From positions 1-6,337 of the forward strand of contig JACQXT010000007.1 in the NCBI GenBank assembly GCA_016208665.1: 6,337 nt of DNA. The letters run 5' to 3'. The notes beneath the pieces were generated by a model that worked only from the letters and a program-made list of their open reading frames with translations, did not search any database and had not been told where the DNA came from. Below are positions 1 to 5,720 of this stretch, in pieces. The stretch's first letter is position 1, and every line of letters begins with the position of its first letter. Position numbers and translations under genes: made by a program. Source of the stretch: Chitinivibrionia bacterium (GTDB taxonomy: Bacteria > Krumholzibacteriota > Krumholzibacteriia > WVZY01).

Positions 1-1103
1 CCGGGGCAATCTACGGGAAGCTGCGGAGTATGACCGGGCGGGACAGGAGGAGAAATATCAAAGAACAGTCCGTCCACGCGCACCGGACTGAATTCTTCAT
101 ATCCAAACCTCGAGTCTGGTCCGAAATCCGGCGCATCACAGAATTTTGCCGCCAGAAACCACTGAAACACCGTGGCGAGACGCTCGTCCCCGGTCGCCCC
201 GTCGATCCAATCGTACTCCGCCCCCCCAAGCACTCGAGCCAAGGTGCGCATCGTCACCTCGCCGTATCCCATCTCATGTTTCTGGCGTATCCACTTGTAG
301 ATCAGATCGTCGGTGAGATCCGCCGGCGAGCCGCGGAAGTGTTCGTACAGGTATCCCATCCAATACCGCTCGACGATGTATTTCGAATATGGATCGCACC
401 GCTCACAGCGAAATATGCTCGAATCGTAGGAAATATCGTAAATGTTCGGCCGCTGGATTTTCCATGCTTTCCACATGAACTCCGCCGCCATCGACATGGA
501 CTCATTCGCATCGTTGTACGCCCGAGTGTTGTAAATAAGCGCACTTTCGTTGGCGTCCCAGCAGAGATGCTGCGTTTCGTGCGCAAATGCGTCCAAGGCC
601 ACCTCATCAGGCGTTTTGCCGTCGGACGCGCTCAAGATAAGCGCATTGCTTCCGCCGGGGTACAGCGAGTATCCCTTGCAGAATTCCTCGTCGTCGGGCG
701 GACATGAGAAATCCAACCTGTTGTAGATGTAGAGCGTGATCGAATTGAACGGTCCGAATTCGATCCCGTCGTACACCGTGCCGGTATCCGCAAAGCAGAA
801 ATAGCTCCACATCACAGGAAAGATGTCGGAGTCATTCGAATCATCTTCGTCCATCACCAACTGAATGAAAGCCGCCATCGTGGCCGAGTCCCATTCGGCG
901 TTCACCCGCGCGGACACCAGGACATCGAACACGCGCCCGAAGGAGGGAAAAGCCGCTTCGATGTCGAAGCGATCGTAGCTCCGCCACTCAGCCGACGCCG
1001 ACGGATCAATGTGAGAATCCAGAGATTCGTCTACGGTCCAGGCGTTACCCGCAAGACCCAGGAAAATAATTGCGGCCAGGCCGAATATCTCGACTTTCCT
1101 CAT
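1..1103 (-). CDS. Secreted zinc metalloprotease, HExxH gluzincin type (3' end outside window)
   Basis: Hand translation from the ATG at 1103 gives 367 codons with no stop before the left edge, so the C-terminus is missing. Residues 1-21 look like a signal peptide (MRK, hydrophobic core, GNA before cleavage), placing the protein in the periplasm or outside the cell. The zinc site is H175-E176-T177-Q178-H179 within FAHETQHLCW. About 22-29 residues later comes NESMSMAAEF, where E201 or E208 could be the third ligand, like the 'NEGLAEY' helix of M30-like and other MA-clan peptidases. Further on, YWMGYLYEHFRG (247-258) and FQWFLAAKF resemble the helical segments that follow the active site in those peptidases. 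Several cysteines, including a CERC pair at 233-236, suggest disulfides. A GAGGA ribosome site lies 8 bases before the ATG. The proline-rich end (SPPVPPG) probably leads to a further domain. The fold call is confident; the exact family and substrate are not known. Confidence 0.82.
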   Translation of the reverse strand, partial: MRKVEIFGLAAIIFLGLAGNAWTVDESLDSHIDPSASAEWRSYDRFDIEAAFPSFGRVFDVLVSARVNAEWDSATMAAFIQLVMDEDDSNDSDIFPVMWSYFCFADTGTVYDGIEFGPFNSITLYIYNRLDFSCPPDDEEFCKGYSLYPGGSNALILSASDGKTPDEVALDAFAHETQHLCWDANESALIYNTRAYNDANESMSMAAEFMWKAWKIQRPNIYDISYDSSIFRCERCDPYSKYIVERYWMGYLYEHFRGSPADLTDDLIYKWIRQKHEMGYGEVTMRTLARVLGGAEYDWIDGATGDERLATVFQWFLAAKFCDAPDFGPDSRFGYEEFSPVRVDGLFFDISPPVPPGHTPQLPVDCP

Positions 1104-1111
1104 TGTCTTGT

Positions 1112-1145
1112 TCCTCGCACGGCGCTCAGCCGTTTCCCTAGTATA
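1112..1145 (-). promoter_or_regulatory. Ribosome site and possible -10 box for the metalloprotease gene
   Basis: On the minus strand GAGGA (about 1112-1116) sits 8 bases before the ATG at 1103, a good Shine-Dalgarno sequence that supports this start. TATACT at 1145-1140 matches the -10 consensus at five of six positions and would start transcription roughly 30 bases before the ATG. No convincing -35 box lies 16-18 bases further upstream, so the promoter part is weak. It is plausible because a terminator separates this gene from the one upstream. Confidence 0.35.
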
Positions 1146-1185
1146 AGGAATGCCCCGGAGGAATTCATACATAAGAATTGAATTA

Positions 1186-1207
1186 GCGAGCATTGCAAGC
1201 TGCTCGC
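1186..1207. repeat. Perfect 7-bp inverted repeat (hairpin or operator candidate)
   Basis: GCGAGCA (1186-1192) and TGCTCGC (1201-1207) are exact reverse complements around an 8-base loop containing TTGCAA. The site lies about 40 bases upstream of the possible -10 box of the metalloprotease gene. It could be an operator for a dimeric regulator or an RNA hairpin. No T-run follows it on either strand, so it is not a standard terminator. Confidence 0.4.
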
Positions 1208-1210
1208 CGG

Positions 1211-1224
1211 GGGGATTTTTCCCC
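1211..1224. repeat. Short GGGGA/TCCCC inverted repeat
   Basis: GGGGATTTTTCCCC forms a 5-bp stem with a 4-base loop right beside the preceding inverted repeat. It lies between the terminator at 1271-1302 and the leader of the metalloprotease gene. It may be chance, a secondary hairpin, or part of a control region. No function can be assigned. Confidence 0.25.
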
Positions 1225-1270
1225 ATTGAGCCCTTTTGGATTATTGTCCCAGCAGACTCCCGGCAAAATT

Positions 1271-1302
1271 GAAAAAACCGCCTCGCGGGAAGCGGTTTCT
1301 TC
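1271..1302 (-). terminator. Rho-independent terminator of the repeat-protein gene
   Basis: Read on the minus strand, GAAGAAACCGC and GCGGTTTTTTC form an 11-position stem with one mismatch around a 10-base loop (TTCCCGCGAG). The last stem arm supplies a six-T run, followed by CAATTTTG. It begins 54 bases after the TAG stop at 1357. The position and T-run fit termination of the upstream exported-protein gene and imply that the metalloprotease gene downstream has its own promoter. Confidence 0.75.
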
Positions 1303-1356
1303 GTATCATAGGATATCGGCTCGGCGATCGGGCCTAGTACCCGGAAGAGACGCGGC

Positions 1357-2532
1357 CTACTTACACAAGATCATCCTCTTTGTCTCTATGAAGTCCCCGG
1401 CCTTGAGACGATAGAAATATACGCCGGATGCGACGATTTCGCCATTCTCGTTCTCGCCGTCCCAGGTTGCCGCAAACGTTCCCGGCTCCTTGCTCTGATC
1501 GACAAGCGTCCTGACGAGGCTGCCGTTCACGTCGTACACGCACAGCGACACATGCGCGCCGGCGGCAAGGTCGTACGAGATCCGGGTCGCGGGATTGAAG
1601 GGATTCGGGAAATTCTGCCGAAGGCACGTGACGAGGGGCGTCGGCGGAGTCTCGGCGCCCGTCACGTCGCCCGGAGAAACGAGCGTGAATAAGCTTCGAT
1701 TGTAGTGGATATCGTACGCGGCGAGCTTGTAGTAGTAGCCGCTGTACCACCGCCACTCGGCGTCGAACCATTCAGGGTCGTCCGGCATGGCAATCAAGTT
1801 TGTCCCGTCCGGGATAAAAAGTTCGCCTACTCCGCGATAGACCAGGTAATGCAGGAAGTCACTCTCGCCGTTCGGAGTCCATGTGAGTTGGAGCCCGGGC
1901 GGGGTGATGCTTTGCAGCGCGGTGACGCCGGCAGGCGCCGCGGGAGCGATGTTGTCAATCGACAAACCGCTGTCAATCGGTGAATACCAAGAACCATTCG
2001 GGCATTCGTAGCACTCTTCCGCCAGGATCCGGAAGTTCTGGAAATATGGTGCGGGCACCGTCCAATCGGCGACCGTCGGTACGACGCAGCTATAGCTCGA
2101 CATGTGTTCCGCATCCACCAAGGCCGTCAACTCCCACGATGCGCCGTTTCGCCGATACACGGAGTACATGGTAACGACAGTCGGAGGCGAGGTTCTGTCG
2201 AGGCGGGAGGCTTCGAATGAGAGGGTGACATATCCCCCCTGGTCGCCGGGGACATCCACAATGCTCGCAATGCGCGCGGACGGCCATCCCCACAATCCGT
2301 ACTTCTCGACGCGCTGTGCATAGAGGTCTGCGTAGAATTCCCCACCGCGATCGTCCCCCCATGCAATGATGGCACCTTGGGCGCCGTCGGAAACGACTTG
2401 CGGCATGTACACACAACTCCCGGCCGAGCACGGCTCCTCATTAGTGATGTTCCAGAGGAGATCCCCGCTTCCATTGACTCGCTGGGCATATACGCTCATA
2501 GTGAGGGGGCCATAATTTCTCGCCGTCTCCAT
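1357..2532 (-). CDS. C-terminal part of exported YAQR-repeat protein: two repeats, fibronectin-like modules, sorting tail
   Basis: This 391-codon frame continues the upstream gene (2441-3601) in another reading frame. It carries the last two repeats of that protein (VYAQR at residues 14-18, LYAQR at 70-74, 56 residues apart). Next come two fibronectin-type-III-like modules (about 88-190 and 195-290), marked by DVPGDQGGYVTLSFEASRLD and by LQLTWTPN with YLVYRG. Residues 304-391 are a tail with LRQNFPNPFNPATRISYDL, VRTLVD, TWDGENENGE and GVYFYRL, typical of FlgD-Ig or type-IX-like C-terminal domains on exported FCB-group proteins. The formal ATG at 2532 has no signal peptide or convincing ribosome site and falls inside the upstream coding region. 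It is therefore probably not a real start, and the product would exist only as part of a fused protein. Role: surface or secreted protein of unknown substrate. Confidence 0.8.
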   Translation of the reverse strand: METARNYGPLTMSVYAQRVNGSGDLLWNITNEEPCSAGSCVYMPQVVSDGAQGAIIAWGDDRGGEFYADLYAQRVEKYGLWGWPSARIASIVDVPGDQGGYVTLSFEASRLDRTSPPTVVTMYSVYRRNGASWELTALVDAEHMSSYSCVVPTVADWTVPAPYFQNFRILAEECYECPNGSWYSPIDSGLSIDNIAPAAPAGVTALQSITPPGLQLTWTPNGESDFLHYLVYRGVGELFIPDGTNLIAMPDDPEWFDAEWRWYSGYYYKLAAYDIHYNRSLFTLVSPGDVTGAETPPTPLVTCLRQNFPNPFNPATRISYDLAAGAHVSLCVYDVNGSLVRTLVDQSKEPGTFAATWDGENENGEIVASGVYFYRLKAGDFIETKRMILCK

Positions 2533-3529
2533 TCAGCCGTTGAGCGAAGATTTCCTCAAATAAGGACGAACCAAAACCTTCGGCCCATTCGCTCCACGCA
2601 ACAATCGCCCCTCCAGCATCATCCGCAACAATCATCGGATCATGCTGATAATTCGACTTGATGCACACAGAAACCCCATTTTCCGTCCATATGGGATCTC
2701 CTTCCGAATTCACTTTTTGCGCATATATGTCATATACTCCCGAGCCGGAGTTGCGCGAATCCATCCACGTCACGATCGTCCCGCCGGAGCCGGCGGAAGC
2801 GACTTGAGAAGCGCCCCGATATCCCGACAGGCCGTTGCTGCAGACTGTGACACCCGATCCACCCCATAAAATATCTCCACTGCTGTTGAGCTTCTGCGCG
2901 TAGATCCCGTATCCCGCCCCGTAGTACGTCCACGTTACGATGAAGAATCCATCGCTCGTTGCCGTGAGAGCCGGGGTGCTTTGCTTATTCGTCGCCGGGC
3001 ACATATCCACTCCCGCTTGCCCCCAGCCCGGCTCCCCCCTTCTTGTAATCCTCTGAGCGATGACCTGACTATTGGGACCGGACGCTATCGCCAGAACGAA
3101 AACTGCGCCTTGATCCCCATCCGATACAATTTCTTTGATGACAGAAGCCCACGGCCCAGTGAAGATATGTTCGCCGCTTGGCGACCAGAGGCGAGTTCCG
3201 GACGAATCGATTCTCTGGGCATAGATGCTGAAGGTGGGATCTCTCATATCGTTCCATGCAATGATGGCCCCACCCTTTCCATCCGCCACGATGACAGGTT
3301 CCTTCTGATCTTCCGCGGTCGTACAGATTGGAATCCCGCCGGGAGTCCAAAGCTGGTTTCCGTACTCGTCGATTCTCTGGGCATAAATGTCCCCAAACTG
3401 CCCGGAACGATGATCACGCCATGTGATGATTGCTCCTCCCCCTCCATCCGAAATGGCTTTCATGCCAAAATTAAAGTCTCCAACCGAATTTGTTACGATG
3501 GGGATTCCGTTCTGGATCCATTGCAACGC
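2287..3529 (-). repeat. Eight-unit protein repeat array (AW-D-R / YAQR), probably a beta-propeller
   Basis: The translated array repeats DGxGGAIIxWxDxR, then YAQR(I/V/L)(N/D)xxGxxLW, then xxGxxIC. The aromatic residue before AQR falls at residues 73, 127, 181 (Ile), 234, 293 and 352 of the first frame, and at 15 and 71 of the second. The spacings are therefore 54, 54, 53, 59 and 59 residues, then a break, then 56. Unit 3 is the most divergent (VIAQRITRRGEPGW). Unit 7 is missing most of its first half. Eight blade-sized units of 53-59 residues suggest a beta-propeller; this is inferred from size and pattern, not from a known structure. Confidence 0.7.
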
Positions 3530-3601
3530 AGCGTGAGCAGTTCCGGTAAAGAGAAAAAGAAAAACAAGCACGAGAGGAAGAAATCCGGTGCGAAGATGCA
3601 T
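2441..3601 (-). CDS. N-terminal part of exported YAQR-repeat protein (reading frame breaks near its end)
   Basis: The 386-codon frame starts with a clear signal peptide: MHLRTG, a long Leu/Phe/Val core, and TAHA before A25. A perfect AAGGAGG ribosome site precedes the ATG, so the start is secure. Residues 25-364 hold six repeats of 53-59 residues, each with GGAIIxWxDxR, YAQRID and a closing LW. After W364 the frame leaves the pattern and ends in an unrelated 22-residue tail rich in basic residues (SQWKRGSPLEHH). The same DNA in the next frame resumes the repeat (VYAQRVNGSGDLLW), so this is the front half of one longer gene whose rear half is 1357-2532. The product would be exported and probably beta-propeller-like. 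As it stands it would lack the C-terminal sorting tail, so it would probably be released or degraded rather than anchored. Ligand or enzyme activity is not recognisable. Confidence 0.82.
   Translation of the reverse strand: MHLRTGFLPLVLVFLFLFTGTAHAALQWIQNGIPIVTNSVGDFNFGMKAISDGGGGAIITWRDHRSGQFGDIYAQRIDEYGNQLWTPGGIPICTTAEDQKEPVIVADGKGGAIIAWNDMRDPTFSIYAQRIDSSGTRLWSPSGEHIFTGPWASVIKEIVSDGDQGAVFVLAIASGPNSQVIAQRITRRGEPGWGQAGVDMCPATNKQSTPALTATSDGFFIVTWTYYGAGYGIYAQKLNSSGDILWGGSGVTVCSNGLSGYRGASQVASAGSGGTIVTWMDSRNSGSGVYDIYAQKVNSEGDPIWTENGVSVCIKSNYQHDPMIVADDAGGAIVAWSEWAEGFGSSLFEEIFAQRLNGDGEKLWPPHYERICPASQWKRGSPLEHH
2494..2512 (-). other. Frameshift and partial-repeat deletion junction in the exported repeat protein
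   Basis: On the minus strand, the TGG closing repeat 6 is followed by only 16 bases, including a CCCCC run, before GTATATGCC (VYA) of repeat 7 in another frame. In intact units about 40 codons lie there. The F-to-Y spacing is 58 bases against 159-177 elsewhere. About 101-119 bases are therefore missing, and only a loss equal to 2 modulo 3 restores the frame. It may be a real deletion between repeats or an assembly collapse. Confidence 0.7.
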
Positions 3602-3605
3602 AATC

Positions 3606-3612
3606 CCTCCTT
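3606..3612 (-). promoter_or_regulatory. Strong ribosome binding site of the repeat-protein gene
   Basis: AAGGAGG on the minus strand is a full match to the anti-Shine-Dalgarno core and ends 4 bases before the ATG at 3601. It fixes the start of the signal-peptide-bearing frame and shows that the host uses classical Shine-Dalgarno initiation. Confidence 0.75.
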
Positions 3613-3683
3613 GCCGCGAGACAGGAGCATGAATCGCCTATACTACTTGGCTATTCCTGGATGGCCGAGTTACCGTACTTGAA

Positions 3684-3712
3684 ATTATACCATAAAAATG
3701 AATTGCCATAAA
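3684..3712 (-). promoter_or_regulatory. Probable sigma-70-type promoter for the repeat-protein gene
   Basis: On the minus strand a perfect TATAAT (3689-3684) lies 17 bases after TTTATG (3712-3707), a weak -35 box matching three of six consensus bases. The surrounding 3670-3770 stretch is clearly more AT-rich than the flanking genes. Transcription would start near 3677, giving a leader of about 75 bases before the ATG at 3601. The -10 box is convincing; the -35 is not. Confidence 0.45.
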
Positions 3713-3768
3713 GCACATATTGCTATGAAATGCCTCATTAACTCGATTATCCGTTTTACGAGAATTAT

Positions 3769-4089
3769 ATGGAATGCGGCGTTCCCGGACAGGCCCCATG
3801 GGATCCGAGCTATACGGCTCCCTTGGCATTCCGGCCCGAGTCCGAGGAGGAAGCTTTGTCGGCGACAAATCCCTCGGTCCACCTCACGTTAATCACGAAC
3901 GGCGCAATTCGCGGAGAAATGAGCGCGTGGGCGGGAGATCCGGCTCAGACATTGACAGGGGCCGGTGCCCGACGCTTCCCAGATTCCTCGGTGACCGAAT
4001 GGGGATTGGCGGAGCCGGTGCTTCTTCTCATCGGCGCCGGCATATCGATTATCCGCCGTCGGCTTCGAGGTGGAGAATCCTGTTCTTGA
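3769..4089 (+). pseudogene. Plus-strand frame with IPTL-CTERM-like sorting tail, probable remnant of a surface-protein gene
   Basis: The 106-codon frame ends with P71-DSSVTEWGL, a short hydrophobic helix (AEPVLLLIGAGISII) and a basic RRRLR stop. IPTL-CTERM sorting signals have this order: Pro, S/T-E-W-G, a Leu-rich helix with GAG, then an Arg cluster. They mark proteins for export and membrane-linked processing. Against a normal gene, there is no signal peptide, the frame is closed by a TAA at 3739-3741, only a weak GAGA precedes the ATG, and residues 1-69 match nothing I recognise. The tail also differs from the usual signal by extra residues between Pro and EWG and by an internal Glu-Pro. 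It is most likely the 3' scar of a larger anchored protein, or else a small orphan protein. It points toward the phosphatase gene at 4116-5342 (convergent), with a 26-base gap. Confidence 0.35.
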
Positions 4090-4115
4090 TGGAGAGCGAC
4101 TGAATATAGTGATTC

Positions 4116-5342
4116 CTAGCCGGGCGGGATCTCGATGGCTACGACCGAGATATCGTCTTCGAAGCGGCCGCTGCCTCGCCAGGCGACGAGGCTCCCGACC
4201 AGCGCATCCAGACTGGCCTGAAGTGAAACCGATCGCTGCCCGGCAATGAGAGCCTGCAATCTATCCTGCCCGAACATCTCGCCCGACGCGTTCGGCTGCT
4301 CGATCACGCCGTCCGAGTACAGGTAGACCCTGTCGCCCGGATGCAGGTCGAGTTCCTTCTCCTCGAACTCCGCATCGGCAAGTATGCCGATCGGCAGTGC
4401 CGACAGGTTCATGACCTCCGCCACCCCGTTTACCCGGACCAGAACCGGTCCCGGGTGACCGGCACAGACGAACCGTAAGCGGTTCGTCTGCGTGTCAAGG
4501 ACGCCGTAGACGAGAGTGAAGTAGAGATTCGCGTCGCTTGTGTCCATCGGGTAGATTCTGTTGAGGCGCCGGGCGACCTCCGCCGGTCCCGAGATTGCCG
4601 AACCGCTCCCATCGGCGCTCTCCGTTCGCACGAGCGAAGACCGATCCGCGTAAATCGTCAGGTTGCGAGTTACCGACACGGAGACGAGCGAGGCCGGCAC
4701 TCCATGGCCGCTCACATCGAGAACGTAGAAGCACAGGTAACGATCCTCGACGCCGAAGATGTTGACGGCGTCTCCTGCCAGCTCGTCGCATGCTATGTAC
4801 CGCCATGCACAAGCCGCCGCGCCGGGGAATGACGGGAGATCGGTGGGCAGGAGGGCTCGCTGGACCTGGGCCGCAATCTCGAGATCGTGTTTCATGCGCG
4901 CATGGGCCAACCGAAGTTCTTCACGCATCCTCTTGAGCGACACCTGGGTTTGCACACGGGCATGTACAACCGGGAAATCCAGCGGTTTCGTCACGTAGTC
5001 GTTGGCGCCCAGCATCAGCGCTTGCACCACGTCCTCGCTCTCGCTCTTGGCTGTGAGCATGATGATGGGCAGATCGGCGGCCGTCGTCGTCTCGCGGACG
5101 CGCCGCAGCACCTCGATGCCGTCGATGTCGGGCATCATGATGTCGAGGATTACCACGTCGAACGATTCACTGCTGATCTTCTCCAGCGCCTCGCGTCCGT
5201 TTTCGGCGGTGGCGACGGTGTAGCCGCGGCGAGACAGGCGGCGCGAGAGAATGTCCCGATTCATCTCGTTGTCGTCGACAACGAGCAGCAGGCCCTCTTC
5301 AAGGGGCTGCTCACAGGGCGAGTCGTTCAAGGAAGAGCTCAT
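4116..5342 (-). CDS. Response regulator with PP2C-type (RsbU/SpoIIE) serine phosphatase output
   Basis: The 408-residue cytoplasmic protein has a receiver domain at about 18-135: acidic pair D23/D24, phospho-acceptor D67 in VVILDIMMP, T97, and K119 in TKP. A helical, probably coiled linker (136-165, ending AAQVQRALLP) follows. Residues 175-406 are a PP2C/SpoIIE phosphatase domain with ELAGDAVN (D191), LDVSGHGVPA (D209), AGHPGP, GDRVYLYSDGVIE (D344) and FEDDISV (D396/D397). In this family, phosphorylation of the receiver controls dephosphorylation of an anti-sigma-factor antagonist. None is encoded here, so the target is unknown. The usual second Asp of GGDxxD is Asn (N194); I recall the same change in other receiver-PP2C proteins, so activity is still likely. 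Its ATG overlaps the upstream stop as ATGA, implying translational coupling. It is the last gene of the operon; no clear terminator follows. Confidence 0.93.
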   Translation of the reverse strand: MSSSLNDSPCEQPLEEGLLLVVDDNEMNRDILSRRLSRRGYTVATAENGREALEKISSESFDVVILDIMMPDIDGIEVLRRVRETTTAADLPIIMLTAKSESEDVVQALMLGANDYVTKPLDFPVVHARVQTQVSLKRMREELRLAHARMKHDLEIAAQVQRALLPTDLPSFPGAAACAWRYIACDELAGDAVNIFGVEDRYLCFYVLDVSGHGVPASLVSVSVTRNLTIYADRSSLVRTESADGSGSAISGPAEVARRLNRIYPMDTSDANLYFTLVYGVLDTQTNRLRFVCAGHPGPVLVRVNGVAEVMNLSALPIGILADAEFEEKELDLHPGDRVYLYSDGVIEQPNASGEMFGQDRLQALIAGQRSVSLQASLDALVGSLVAWRGSGRFEDDISVVAIEIPPG

Positions 5343-5716
5343 GACTGCCTATCGTCCCCCAGGAGTGCGGCGATCTTCTCGATCAGGCGTTTGAAATCCA
5401 CGGGCTTGGTGTCGTAATCGTTCGCTCCAGCCGCAAGCGCCTTCTCTCTATCGCCGGCCATCGCATGCGCCGTGAGAGCGATCACCGGGATCGCGGCCGT
5501 CTCCGCAGCGCTCTTGATCATGCGGATCGCCTCCCAACCATCCAGATCCGGAAGGCCGAGGTCCATGAGGATCAGATCGGGGCGATGGGAACGGGCCTTG
5601 TCGATCGCCTCCAGCCCCGTGGCCGCCGTCACGACTTCGAACTCGCAGCGGGCCAGCCGGCGGCTCAGCATGTCGCGATTCATGTCGTTATCTTCAACCA
5701 GGAGGATCGTGGCCAT
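5339..5716 (-). CDS. Stand-alone receiver protein (DivK/CheY-like)
   Basis: The 125-residue cytoplasmic protein is a single receiver domain with no output domain. It shows the acidic patch E8/D9, phospho-acceptor D52 in LILMDLGLPDLDG, T82 in ALTAHAM, and K104 in DTKPVDF. The LTAHAM-GDREKALAAGANDY segment is typical of DivK-like and hybrid-kinase-associated receivers. It starts 4 bases after the upstream gene ends, with an AAGGGG ribosome site inside that gene's 3' end, and overlaps the next start by ATGA. Such proteins carry phosphate between kinases and phosphotransfer proteins or act allosterically on a kinase. Its place between a tandem-receiver protein and a receiver-phosphatase suggests an intermediate in one relay, which is inferred from gene order. 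Its N-terminus resembles that of the downstream phosphatase (VEDNDMNRDMLSRRL versus VDDNEMNRDILSRRL), pointing to a duplication origin or shared partner. Confidence 0.93.
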   Translation of the reverse strand: MATILLVEDNDMNRDMLSRRLARCEFEVVTAATGLEAIDKARSHRPDLILMDLGLPDLDGWEAIRMIKSAAETAAIPVIALTAHAMAGDREKALAAGANDYDTKPVDFKRLIEKIAALLGDDRQS

Positions 5717-5720
5717 GATG

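Noticed and set aside
30..707. Plus-strand 225-codon open frame
   Set aside because: It lies codon-for-codon opposite the metalloprotease gene. It has no domain pattern, no signal peptide and an Arg/His-rich composition typical of antisense frames, whereas the minus strand has a full zincin signature.
2287..3529. Regular repeats considered as a CRISPR array or DNA tandem repeat
   Set aside because: The periodicity is at the protein level (53-59 codons) with diverged nucleotide sequence. There are no short identical repeats with unique spacers.
2981..3682. Plus-strand 233-codon open frame
   Set aside because: It is antisense to the repeat-protein gene. Its product shows no repeat or domain, while the minus strand gives a signal peptide and regular YAQR repeats.
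4014..4041. GC-rich hairpin (GCCGGTGC / GCGCCGGC) considered as a terminator for the signalling operon
   Set aside because: No T-run follows on either strand, the stem has a mismatch in minus-strand RNA, and it falls within the codons of the IPTL-like tail.
3774..4103. Plus-strand 109-codon frame overlapping the IPTL-like frame
   Set aside because: It is Arg- and Ser-rich with no motif or hydrophobic segment. The frame beginning at 3769 explains the same DNA better.
4887..5417. Plus-strand 176-codon open frame
   Set aside because: It is antisense to two clear receiver domains, and its His/Arg/Val-rich composition is a by-product of their codon use.
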